Origin: Flavobacterium sp.
GTDB lineage: Bacteria > Bacteroidota > Bacteroidia > Flavobacteriales > Flavobacteriaceae
Length of the DNA stretch: 64,000 nt
Direction: 5' to 3'
Assembly (NCBI GenBank): GCA_029946065.1
Contig: JAQSDU010000004.1
Span: forward strand, 324,325 to 388,324
A program made the position numbers and the translations under genes. Shown here piece by piece: positions 1 through 6,421 of the stretch (positions within the stretch are counted from its first letter, which is position 1; every line of letters starts with the position of its first letter). The notes below the pieces were generated by a model. It made no database searches and was not told where the DNA came from. It saw only the letters and a list, made by a program, of their open reading frames with translations.

Positions 1-733
1 GTACATGCGCATAACTATAAAAAGCGATAGTGTCGGGGCGCAATGATTTTGTCTTTTCGATGGTATCGATTACATCATCAAGCGTTTGGAAAGGCAGCCC
101 AAAAATGATGTCATGTCCTATAGAAGTAAAACCTATTTCTCTCGCAGCCAGTGTAGCTTTTGCCACATTGTGGAAAGGCTGTATGCGTTTAATGGCTTCT
201 TGTACGCGCAGCGAATAATCTTGTACGCCAAAACTTACCCTGCGAAAGCCCAATTCAAATAATTTCTGAAGGTGTTCCCGCGTAGTATTGTTCGGATGGC
301 CTTCAAAACTCATGTCGCAATTGATGGGTTTAATGGCATACGATAAGATGCCGTTGATTAAATCTTCGAGGTTTTTGGAAGAAAAAAATGTTGGTGTTCC
401 GCCGCCGAGATGAATTGATGTTATTATTGGTTTTTCAGAAAGAATGTTGCAATATAGGCGCCATTCTTTGAGAAGCGCTTTAATGTATGGTGTTTCCATA
501 TTGTGGTTCTTGGTGATCCTTTTATGACAACCACAAAAAGTACACATGCTTTCGCAAAAAGGAAGATGTATATAAAGGCTGATACCTTTGTTGTCGTTTT
601 TTATAAAAGAATTTTTGATGACCTGTTCCCAGGATTGTGCGTCAAAATCGATACAGTCCCAATACGGAACAGTAGGATAACTAGTGTATCTAGGGCCGGG
701 AACATTGTATTTTTGGATAAGTGAATTTTCCAT
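1..733 (-). CDS. hemN: Oxygen-independent coproporphyrinogen III dehydrogenase, 5' part (runs off left edge)
   Basis: This is a radical-SAM enzyme of haem synthesis that decarboxylates coproporphyrinogen III to protoporphyrinogen IX without oxygen, in the cytoplasm. About 244 codons are visible; the family is usually about 450 residues, so the C-terminal half lies outside the window. The N-terminus has the HemN signature VPGPRYTSYP near residues 11-20. The iron-sulfur motif follows with Cys60, Cys64, Cys67 and the extra Cys69 (CxxxCxxCxC), which separates true HemN from HemW-type relatives. A GGGTPTF motif lies near residue 110. ATG at 733 is chosen because the conserved N-terminus starts there and TATCTTTG sits just upstream (756-749, minus strand). 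Confidence 0.93.
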   Translation of the reverse strand, partial: MENSLIQKYNVPGPRYTSYPTVPYWDCIDFDAQSWEQVIKNSFIKNDNKGISLYIHLPFCESMCTFCGCHKRITKNHNMETPYIKALLKEWRLYCNILSEKPIITSIHLGGGTPTFFSSKNLEDLINGILSYAIKPINCDMSFEGHPNNTTREHLQKLFELGFRRVSFGVQDYSLRVQEAIKRIQPFHNVAKATLAAREIGFTSIGHDIIFGLPFQTLDDVIDTIEKTKSLRPDTIAFYSYAHV

Positions 734-748
734 AATGCTTATTTTATC

Positions 749-756
749 CAAAGATA
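749..756 (-). promoter_or_regulatory. -7 box of hemN
   Basis: TATCTTTG on the minus strand matches the Bacteroidota -7 consensus TAnnTTTG, 15 nt upstream of the hemN ATG. No convincing -33 TTG was found at the usual spacing. Confidence 0.5.
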
Positions 757-825
757 CTGAGGTGCCAAAACCGGTGAAATGACAAATATCATGTTTCGGG
801 ATCAAGCCTAAAAGTTGTGGGCAAT

Positions 826-858
826 AAAAAACCGCTCCGTTAAAAAAGCGGTTTTAAA
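826..858 (-). terminator. Terminator of the propeller gene
   Basis: On the minus strand AAAACCGCT pairs with AGCGGTTTT around a 10-nt loop and runs into a T tract. It lies about 85 bp past the stop of the propeller gene, so hemN is likely transcribed separately. Confidence 0.75.
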
Positions 859-940
859 TACCACCGGACGTTTGGAAGTCGAACCAGTTTATGGAAGAAT
901 TGCATATAATGGATTCATTGTCCATAAGATTGCATCATCG

Positions 941-2095
941 TTATTTTTGACGCTCGTTAGTTTTAAAGTCAGTAATGGTTTTTCCATCATAACGATACAC
1001 GCCATCGAGAGCACCAAACCAAATATTTTCTTTATCATCTTCTAAAATTCCAAAGATCATGGGTTGATTTGTTATTACGGTTACAGTTGGCTTTTTGTCG
1101 GTCAATGACTTTGCATCATAGCGGGAAAGTTCCCATCTGCCATCAGTCGCACTTGCTGAACTAGTCAAAATATTTCCTTTTTTATCTTCAAAGATATAGC
1201 CAACAAAATTTTGACTAAAATTGGTAAATGTTTTACCGTTATAGCGCCAAAGACCATCATAACCACCTAGCCAAATATTGCCTTTTTTATCTTTGATTAT
1301 CGAACGAACGTTTGTAAAAGGTTTGCCGGCTGCATTGGTGATAGTGGCAAACGTCTTTCCGTCATAAACGGTGGCATAGCCCCTTGTGCCAAACCAAAAT
1401 TTTCCGGTGTTGTCTTCCACGATAGCATTAACATCGTTATGCATCCAACTAACTTCAGGAATTGGCTTTTGGTAAGCTGAAACATGAACAGAATCACCCA
1501 CGGTACTTACAGGAGTAGGTCCAATGTAGACAGAATCAACCTCAGTACGAACAGCATGAGGCCCAGTATAAACAGAATCAGTCTGAATAACTGGAGGGGC
1601 TTCGCTCATTTTTAAATTCCGAAAAGATTTTCCATCATAACGACTTGCTCCGTCTCCAGTACCGAACCAGATATTTCCGACTTTATCTTCATAAATACTC
1701 CCAATCCCGTCACTCGCAAGCCCATCCTTGGTGGTGAAATTTTGAAAAGATTTCCCATCATAATAGTAAACACCTGAGCCAATACTAGCGAACCAAAAAT
1801 TTCCTCTTCTATCCTCTAAAACAGAAAAAAAGCGGGCCGAACTCACTTTACTGGTGATATTAGTAAAAGATTTTCCATCATATTTAAAAACACCTTCCCA
1901 TGAAGTAATCCAAATATTGCCTTTTCTATCTTGTTTGATGGTACGAACGATGCCGTTGGGCCCTTGAGAAGTGGATATGTCTTTGATTTTAACGGTATCC
2001 TGAGCGCCATTTTTTTGTTGGGCCTGTACGGCAAAATTGACTATTCCTGCCAGCATGATCATCAGGCTGTACAAAACATTTTTTTTATTTTTCAT
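941..2095 (-). CDS. Secreted seven-bladed regulator-propeller protein
   Basis: The 384-residue protein opens with a signal peptide ending near VQAQ (residue 26), so it should be exported. The rest is a beta-propeller of the type found in the sensor part of hybrid two-component systems (Reg_prop repeats). Seven blades can be counted from the recurring D(x)xGNIWFG...YDGKSFTNF pattern: GNIWIT, GNFWFA, GNIWFG, GKFWFG, GNIWLG, GNILTS, ENIWFG. Between blades three and four is an insert with three short DSVY/DSVH repeats. No histidine kinase, Y_Y_Y or membrane domain is attached, so it is a free-standing propeller. It is divergent from the membrane-anchored winged-helix gene at 2199, and a role as its partner or target is inferred from position only. 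The ligand is unknown. Confidence 0.8.
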   Translation of the reverse strand: MKNKKNVLYSLMIMLAGIVNFAVQAQQKNGAQDTVKIKDISTSQGPNGIVRTIKQDRKGNIWITSWEGVFKYDGKSFTNITSKVSSARFFSVLEDRRGNFWFASIGSGVYYYDGKSFQNFTTKDGLASDGIGSIYEDKVGNIWFGTGDGASRYDGKSFRNLKMSEAPPVIQTDSVYTGPHAVRTEVDSVYIGPTPVSTVGDSVHVSAYQKPIPEVSWMHNDVNAIVEDNTGKFWFGTRGYATVYDGKTFATITNAAGKPFTNVRSIIKDKKGNIWLGGYDGLWRYNGKTFTNFSQNFVGYIFEDKKGNILTSSASATDGRWELSRYDAKSLTDKKPTVTVITNQPMIFGILEDDKENIWFGALDGVYRYDGKTITDFKTNERQK

Positions 2096-2154
2096 ATTAT
2101 ATATCTAATTGTTTCAGCGAAATTATTTGATATTTTTCGGTTGTAGGGATTTGG

Positions 2155-2188
2155 ATTGTAAATAAAAATGTAAACTTTGTAAATAAAA
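2155..2188 (+). promoter_or_regulatory. Direct repeats in the divergent promoter region (candidate operator)
   Basis: TTGTAAATAAAAA occurs twice, at 2155-2167 and 2176-2188, exactly 21 bp apart (two helical turns). A third TGTAAA lies between them at 2168. OmpR-type winged helices commonly bind direct repeats, so autoregulation by the adjacent regulator is plausible but not shown. The repeats end 10 bp before the regulator's ATG. Confidence 0.4.
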
Positions 2189-2198
2189 ACTTGATAGT

Positions 2199-3089
2199 AT
2201 GCATCTTAGTCGAAATTTCTTCACTGGAAAACGCAAATACCTGTTCGGATTGATGTTAATCTCATTTGTCGCTTTGATCTGCTTGGCTTTCAGTTGGGAA
2301 GACGGTAACGGTTTTGATAGCGATAGAAGAGAAGTTATCCTCCGCAGAATCGGACATGAATTACTGTTGCAGTCGGGCGACAGTACATCAAGGGTGCTCC
2401 CTATAAAAAAGATTGCGGAAAATGAATATCAGATCGCTTTTGAGGATAATCTTACTTTTCGGCCAGACTCCTTAGTGAATACTACCCGTCGTTGGTTAGA
2501 CAAAGACGCGTTCACGAGCGATTATATTGTTAAGGTTTTAAATTGTGGCAACTCCAGAGTAGCCTATGGATATGTAGTATCCAAAAATAGAAAAGACGAT
2601 ATTATAGCTTGTATAGGAAGAAGACAACCTAAAGCATGTTACATGGTGAATGTTACATTCAAACCAACAGGAATAGATACTGCAAAGAATGTATACCTTA
2701 TGGGTAGTCTATCGTTTTTAGCAGTTATTGGGTTTGTTTTTTTGAGGTCTGGTAAGCCACAAAGCGCTTTACCCGATGGTCGATACAATAATATGATCGC
2801 TTTGGGCTTGGGGTTGTTCGATGCGCAGCATCGGAAGCTCATCATAAACGGAACGACAATAGACTTGACCGGAACGGAATCGCGTTTAATGCTCATTTTT
2901 GCGCTGTCTCCTAACGTCACGATAGATAGAAGCCGCCTACAAAAAGAGATATGGGAAGATGAAGGTGTTGTTGTGGGGCGCAGTCTGGATATGTTCATAT
3001 CTAAACTTCGAAAAAAACTGGAATTTGACCCTAATATAAAAATTGTAGTTGTACGCGGAAAAGGGTATAAGCTTCAAATTGGCGCTTAA
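2199..3089 (+). CDS. Membrane-anchored OmpR/PhoB-type winged-helix transcriptional regulator
   Basis: The 296-residue protein has a hydrophobic segment at about 13-32, a hydrophilic stretch to about 165, a second hydrophobic segment at about 166-183, and a C-terminal winged helix from about 205 to 293. The winged helix carries the usual features: DLTGTESRLMLIFA, a recognition-helix region GRSLDMFISKLRKKL, and the wing VRGKGYKL. There is no receiver domain. This topology puts a roughly 130-residue sensor outside the membrane and the DNA-binding domain in the cytoplasm, a one-component design reminiscent of ToxR/CadC but with the domains in reverse order. ATG at 2199 is the only good start before the first membrane segment. 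It is divergent from the propeller gene. The signal sensed and the targets are unknown. Confidence 0.8.
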   Translation: MHLSRNFFTGKRKYLFGLMLISFVALICLAFSWEDGNGFDSDRREVILRRIGHELLLQSGDSTSRVLPIKKIAENEYQIAFEDNLTFRPDSLVNTTRRWLDKDAFTSDYIVKVLNCGNSRVAYGYVVSKNRKDDIIACIGRRQPKACYMVNVTFKPTGIDTAKNVYLMGSLSFLAVIGFVFLRSGKPQSALPDGRYNNMIALGLGLFDAQHRKLIINGTTIDLTGTESRLMLIFALSPNVTIDRSRLQKEIWEDEGVVVGRSLDMFISKLRKKLEFDPNIKIVVVRGKGYKLQIGA

Positions 3090-3152
3090 GAAACATCTCT
3101 CGCCTCGAAATTGATTATGAATCCTCAAGACAAACTGCAATACGTTCAAAAC

Positions 3153-3183
3153 ATAAAAAAAACCTCTTCCGTTTAAGAAGATG
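3153..3183 (-). terminator. Last terminator downstream of tRNA-Leu
   Basis: On the minus strand CATCTTC pairs with GGAAGAGG-type sequence (one mismatch) around TTAAAC and runs into eight T residues. It closes the tRNA-Leu transcription unit after two repeat-borne terminators and may also stop read-through from the opposite strand. Confidence 0.55.
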
Positions 3184-3190
3184 TTTTAAG

Positions 3191-3342
3191 TACCCGGAGC
3201 CATCAAACAAAAAAAGTTTGACTCGCTCCTGAAAGAAAAAGCCCCTTCACATGAAGAGGCTTTCTGTACCTGGAGCCATCAAACAAAAAAAGTTTGACTC
3301 GCTCCTAAAAGAAAAAGCCCCTTCACATGAAGAGGCTTTCTG
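3191..3342 (-). repeat. Two 76-bp tandem repeats carrying the tRNA-Leu 3' tail and a terminator
   Basis: Units at 3191-3266 and 3267-3342 differ at only two positions seen by eye. They abut the tRNA-Leu 3' end at 3343. Read on the minus strand, each unit holds a terminator hairpin (GCCTCTTCA / TGAAGGGGC then T-rich), a second imperfect hairpin (GGAGC and TCAAAC arms around T7), and the sequence GGCTCC(G/A)GGTAC, which is identical or nearly so to the last 12 nt of the tRNA gene region. The array looks like successive duplications that included the tRNA tail. Confidence 0.9.
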
Positions 3343-3422
3343 TACCCGGAGCCGGAGTCGAACCGGCACGGTTTCCCACAGGTGTTTGAGACCAGCGCGT
3401 CTACCAATTCCGCCATCCGGGC
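3343..3422 (-). tRNA. tRNA-Leu (anticodon CAA)
   Basis: The minus strand folds as a class II tRNA. The acceptor stem is GCCCGGA with TCCGGGT (terminal G-U), the D arm is GCG/CGC, the anticodon loop CTCAAAC gives CAA, the variable arm is a short 11 nt, and the T arm is GCCGG TTCGACT CCGGC. The discriminator is A and CCA is not encoded. The anticodon stem CTGGT/ACCTG has a U-U mismatch at the second pair (28-42). It decodes UUG. Confidence 0.92.
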
Positions 3423-3813
3423 AGAAGGTGCCTTTTTTAGATGATAATTATTTTAAAAAAAAATAATGGTAATATTATCATCCGGGCAAAACCTTTGAAA
3501 TGAAATTATAATAATAAAAACATCATCAGGGCTTGAGAGACGAAGAATGACAACAGCCATTCAACACATTGACAAACTACACTTACAACAGTGCCGTTTG
3601 TTTAACACGGTGCAAATGTAAAAAATATTCTTTCAAATTCTAAAAAAATACTGGAAATTTTCCTTTCCTACTCCGATTTAATTCCTAAATTTGCACCTCG
3701 TTAACGCGACACACAACTAACTAACTACATCCGAGGCGTTTATATATTGAGGCTAAGATGAATATCAAAGCCGAATTGTATGGAGCGCAACGGAATAAAA
3801 ACAACACAATACA
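3423..3813. other. Intergenic region between tRNA-Leu and prs
   Basis: No coding potential is visible on either strand. It holds two opposite-facing -7 boxes: TACATTTG on the minus strand (3620-3613), which could start the tRNA-Leu transcript about 190 nt upstream of the mature tRNA, and TAAATTTG on the plus strand (3686-3693) for prs. Confidence 0.5.
3686..3693 (+). promoter_or_regulatory. -7 box of prs
   Basis: TAAATTTG matches TAnnTTTG and would give prs a 5' leader of about 115 nt. The -33 element is not clear. Confidence 0.5.
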
Positions 3814-4755
3814 ATGACACATCAAGAACCGGAAGCAAAAATATTTGCTTGTTCCCAAAGTGTATATCTAGCAGAACAGATTGCTGAAAAGTATGGCGTT
3901 CCACTAGGTAAAGTTACGTTCTCTAAATATAGTGATGGTGAATTCCAGCCTTCTTACGAAGAATCTATAAGAGGTTTGCGTGTTTTTATCGTTTGCTCTA
4001 CATTCCCCTCAGCCGACAACCTGATGGAATTATTGCTGATGATCGACGCTGCCAAAAGAGCTTCCGCAAGACACGTCACCGCCGTAATCCCGTATTTCGG
4101 GTGGGCAAGACAGGACAGGAAAGACAAGCCAAGGGTTCCGATTGGAGCAAAACTTGTTGCGAATTTATTGCAAGCCGCAGGAGCAACCCGCGTGATGACA
4201 ATGGATTTGCATGCTGATCAGATTCAGGGATTTTTCGAAAAACCGGTAGACCACTTGTTCGCTTCGACAATTTTCTTGCCTTATGTAAGAAGCTTGAATT
4301 TAGACAACCTGACCATTGCATCTCCGGATATGGGCGGTTCCAAAAGGGCCTATGCCTATTCTAAATTCTTAGAATCCGATGTGGTGATTTGTTACAAACA
4401 AAGAAAAGTAGCCAACGTCATCGATACAATGGAGCTGATTGGAGAAGTAAAAGGCAGAAATGTAATTCTAGTAGACGACATGATCGATACCGGAGGCACA
4501 TTGGCGAAAGCCGCCGATTTGATGATTGAAAAAGGCGCATTGAGCGTAAGAGCGATTTGCACACACCCGATTTTGTCCGGTGAAGCCTATGAAAAAATAG
4601 AAAATTCGCAATTGAGCGAACTGATTGTTACCGATTCGATTCCGTTGAAGAAACAATCACCGAAAATAAAAGTGGTTAGTTGTGCCCCGCTTTTTGCAGA
4701 AGTAATGCAAATGGTACAAAACAACAATTCCATCAGTGGGAAGTTTCTGATGTAA
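3814..4755 (+). CDS. prs: Ribose-phosphate pyrophosphokinase
   Basis: PRPP synthase transfers pyrophosphate from ATP to ribose 5-phosphate, feeding purine, pyrimidine, histidine and NAD synthesis in the cytoplasm. The 313-residue length is typical. The flexible loop PYFGWARQDRK lies near residues 90-100, the metal-binding DLHADQIQGFF near 130-140, and the C-terminal PRPP loop VILVDDMIDTGGTL near 210-224. The start at 3814 gives a normal N-terminus with the FACSQS nucleotide-binding segment. The gene is followed by rplY after 110 bp, the common prs-rplY-pth order in Bacteroidota; translation machinery and nucleotide supply are probably co-expressed here. Confidence 0.97.
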   Translation: MTHQEPEAKIFACSQSVYLAEQIAEKYGVPLGKVTFSKYSDGEFQPSYEESIRGLRVFIVCSTFPSADNLMELLLMIDAAKRASARHVTAVIPYFGWARQDRKDKPRVPIGAKLVANLLQAAGATRVMTMDLHADQIQGFFEKPVDHLFASTIFLPYVRSLNLDNLTIASPDMGGSKRAYAYSKFLESDVVICYKQRKVANVIDTMELIGEVKGRNVILVDDMIDTGGTLAKAADLMIEKGALSVRAICTHPILSGEAYEKIENSQLSELIVTDSIPLKKQSPKIKVVSCAPLFAEVMQMVQNNNSISGKFLM

Positions 4756-4865
4756 TTCAGTCGAAAGACAAAAGTCTAAAGCCTGAAAGTTTTATTGAAA
4801 GTTAACCCAATCCGGATTACTTTCGACTATGACAAGTATTTTTTTATTAACTATATATTTTTACA

Positions 4866-5474
4866 ATGAAATCGATTACAATTAAAGGATCAGAAAGAGA
4901 AAGCGTGGGCAAGGTAGCAACCAAAGCGGTACGTAATGCTGGAGCGGTTCCTTGCGTGTTATACGGAGGAGGTCAACCAGTTCATTTCTCAGCAGATGAG
5001 AAAGAATTCAAAAATTTGGTTTACACCCCAAACGCGCACACCGTTGTGATTGACCTTGGTGGTAAAAAATTCGACGCTATCCTTCAGGATATTCAAGTGC
5101 ACCCAGTATCTGACAAGATCCTGCACATCGACTTTTTTCAGTTGAAAGACGACAAAGAAATCGTTATGGAAGTGCCGGTAAAAGTAACAGGAACTTCTCC
5201 TGGTGTACTTTTAGGAGGTGTTCTACGTTTGAACCAACGTCGTTTGAAAGTGAAAGCTTTACCGAAAAACCTTCCGGATTTCGTAGAAGCCGATATCACA
5301 TCGCTTGAAATGGGTAACAAATTATATGTTACCAAATTGGCAGCTAGCAATTTCAAACTAATGCACCCGGACAACACGGTTGTAGCACAAGTTAGAATCT
5401 CTCGTGCAGCTATGAAAGCAGCTCAAGAAGCAGCAAAAGCAGCAAAAGCACCTGCAAAAGGAAAGAAAAAATAA
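4866..5474 (+). CDS. rplY: 50S ribosomal protein L25 (Ctc form)
   Basis: The protein binds 5S rRNA in the large subunit. At 202 residues it is the long form: an N-terminal L25 barrel (residues 1-90, including [15 protein letters not shown]) followed by the TL5/Ctc C-terminal domain and an Ala/Lys-rich tail ([13 protein letters not shown]). It sits between prs and pth in the order usual for Bacteroidota, and a terminator follows directly. Confidence 0.96.
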   Translation: MKSITIKGSERESVGKVATKAVRNAGAVPCVLYGGGQPVHFSADEKEFKNLVYTPNAHTVVIDLGGKKFDAILQDIQVHPVSDKILHIDFFQLKDDKEIVMEVPVKVTGTSPGVLLGGVLRLNQRRLKVKALPKNLPDFVEADITSLEMGNKLYVTKLAASNFKLMHPDNTVVAQVRISRAAMKAAQEAAKAAKAPAKGKKK

Positions 5475-5496
5475 TTTTTTCCAAAATATTTTCAGA

Positions 5497-5526
5497 AAAG
5501 CATCGGTTCACGCCGGTGCTTTTTTT
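5497..5526 (+). terminator. Terminator of rplY
   Basis: AAAGCATCGG pairs with CCGGTGCTTT (one G-T pair) across a 6-nt loop and is followed by T7, 22 bp after the rplY stop. Confidence 0.85.
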
Positions 5527-5600
5527 ATTTAAAGAGCCGCCAAACAATGCTGCGTCATTGCGAGCTACGAAGCAATCTCTTGGGTTTAAAGATTTGTTTT

Positions 5601-5681
5601 AGGAGCTATTTCCGGCTTTCTCTCCAATCTTTTTATTTTTTTTTAAAAATAAAAAGGATTTCCGCACCAATCCGGGCTAGG
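5601..5681. repeat. Dispersed intergenic hairpin repeat, copy 1
   Basis: The element starts GGAGCTATTTCC and ends CCGGGCTAGG. It contains a central inverted repeat, CAATCTTTTTATTTTT against AAAAATAAAAAGGATT. Related copies lie at 36022-36103 and 52502-52583, and a more distant one at 38443-38531. A separate common flavobacterial motif (ATTGCGAGCTACGAAGCAAT) lies just before it at about 5558-5577. Confidence 0.7.
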
Positions 5682-5700
5682 GTACTGTGCTTTCCAAAAT

Positions 5701-5724
5701 TATCTCATTATCTCATTATCTCAT
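5701..5724 (+). repeat. Three perfect 8-bp tandem repeats upstream of pth
   Basis: TATCTCAT is repeated three times without interruption at 5701-5708, 5709-5716 and 5717-5724. The array covers the position where the -33 element of the pth promoter should be, so copy-number change could alter promoter spacing. Confidence 0.85.
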
Positions 5725-5737
5725 TTTCTAATTATAT

Positions 5738-5745
5738 TACCTTTG
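5738..5745 (+). promoter_or_regulatory. -7 box of pth
   Basis: TACCTTTG matches TAnnTTTG and lies only 4 nt before the ATG at 5750, so the transcript would be leaderless or nearly so. This also supports ATG 5750 rather than an upstream start. Confidence 0.6.
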
Positions 5746-5749
5746 CAAA

Positions 5750-6370
5750 ATGAACTGGCTATCCCAACTATTCACACCAAAACCAAAAGAAAACATCGAT
5801 CCCATGAACAAGTTCCTAATCGTCGGGCTGGGCAATATCGGCGCAGAATATGTAAATACACGACACAACATCGGATTTAAAATACTTGATTTTTTTGCAC
5901 GTCAGGAGTCACTTTCGTTTGAAACGGTAAAACTTGGTGCACTCGCCGAATATAAATTCAAAGGAAAAACTTTTTTTCTGCTGAAACCCAATACCTACAT
6001 GAACCTTTCCGGGAAAGCCGTAAAATTCTGGATGGACAAGGAAAATATTCCTTTAGAAAATATGCTTGTGATTACTGATGATCTAAATTTGTCTTTCGGT
6101 AGCATACGAATCAAGCCAAAAGGCAGCGATGGTGGACATAACGGACTTAAGAACATCAATCTTATATTGAACACAAACAATTATGCCCGCTTTCGTTTTG
6201 GCATCAGTGATGCGTTTAAAAAAGGACAGCAGGTGAATTATGTCTTGGGTGAATGGGACGATGCTGAAAACACAAAACTTCCTGAAAGACTAGCGCTTTC
6301 GTCGGAAATCATTAAATCATTCGGAACCGCCGGACTTGAAAATACCATGAACTTGTTCAACGGAAAATAA
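5750..6370 (+). CDS. pth: Peptidyl-tRNA hydrolase
   Basis: The enzyme releases tRNA from peptidyl-tRNAs that drop off the ribosome. The core begins at MNKFLIVGLGNIG; catalytic and binding motifs are NTRHNIGF (His39 with this start), KPNTYMNLSG, ITDDLNLSFG and GSDGGHNGLKN. The 206-residue form has an 18-residue N-terminal extension before the core; Met19 at 5804 is an alternative start, but similar extensions are common in flavobacterial Pth and the promoter is tight against ATG 5750. It is the last gene of the prs-rplY-pth group but has its own promoter and a bidirectional terminator. Confidence 0.95.
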   Translation: MNWLSQLFTPKPKENIDPMNKFLIVGLGNIGAEYVNTRHNIGFKILDFFARQESLSFETVKLGALAEYKFKGKTFFLLKPNTYMNLSGKAVKFWMDKENIPLENMLVITDDLNLSFGSIRIKPKGSDGGHNGLKNINLILNTNNYARFRFGISDAFKKGQQVNYVLGEWDDAENTKLPERLALSSEIIKSFGTAGLENTMNLFNGK

Positions 6371-6402
6371 AAAAAGGGAAGACGATTATGTCTTCCCTTT
6401 TT
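6371..6402. terminator. Bidirectional terminator between pth and the first metalloprotease
   Basis: AAAAAGGGAAGAC pairs perfectly with GTCTTCCCTTTTT across a 6-nt loop, with A and T tracts on both sides. It serves the two convergent genes. Confidence 0.88.
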
Positions 6403-6421
6403 AGTTATGATTGGATTGTGA

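Noticed and set aside
3251..3466. Plus-strand frame of 71 codons over the tRNA-Leu and its repeats
   Set aside because: It runs through the tRNA gene and two terminators; the apparent protein is translated structural RNA.
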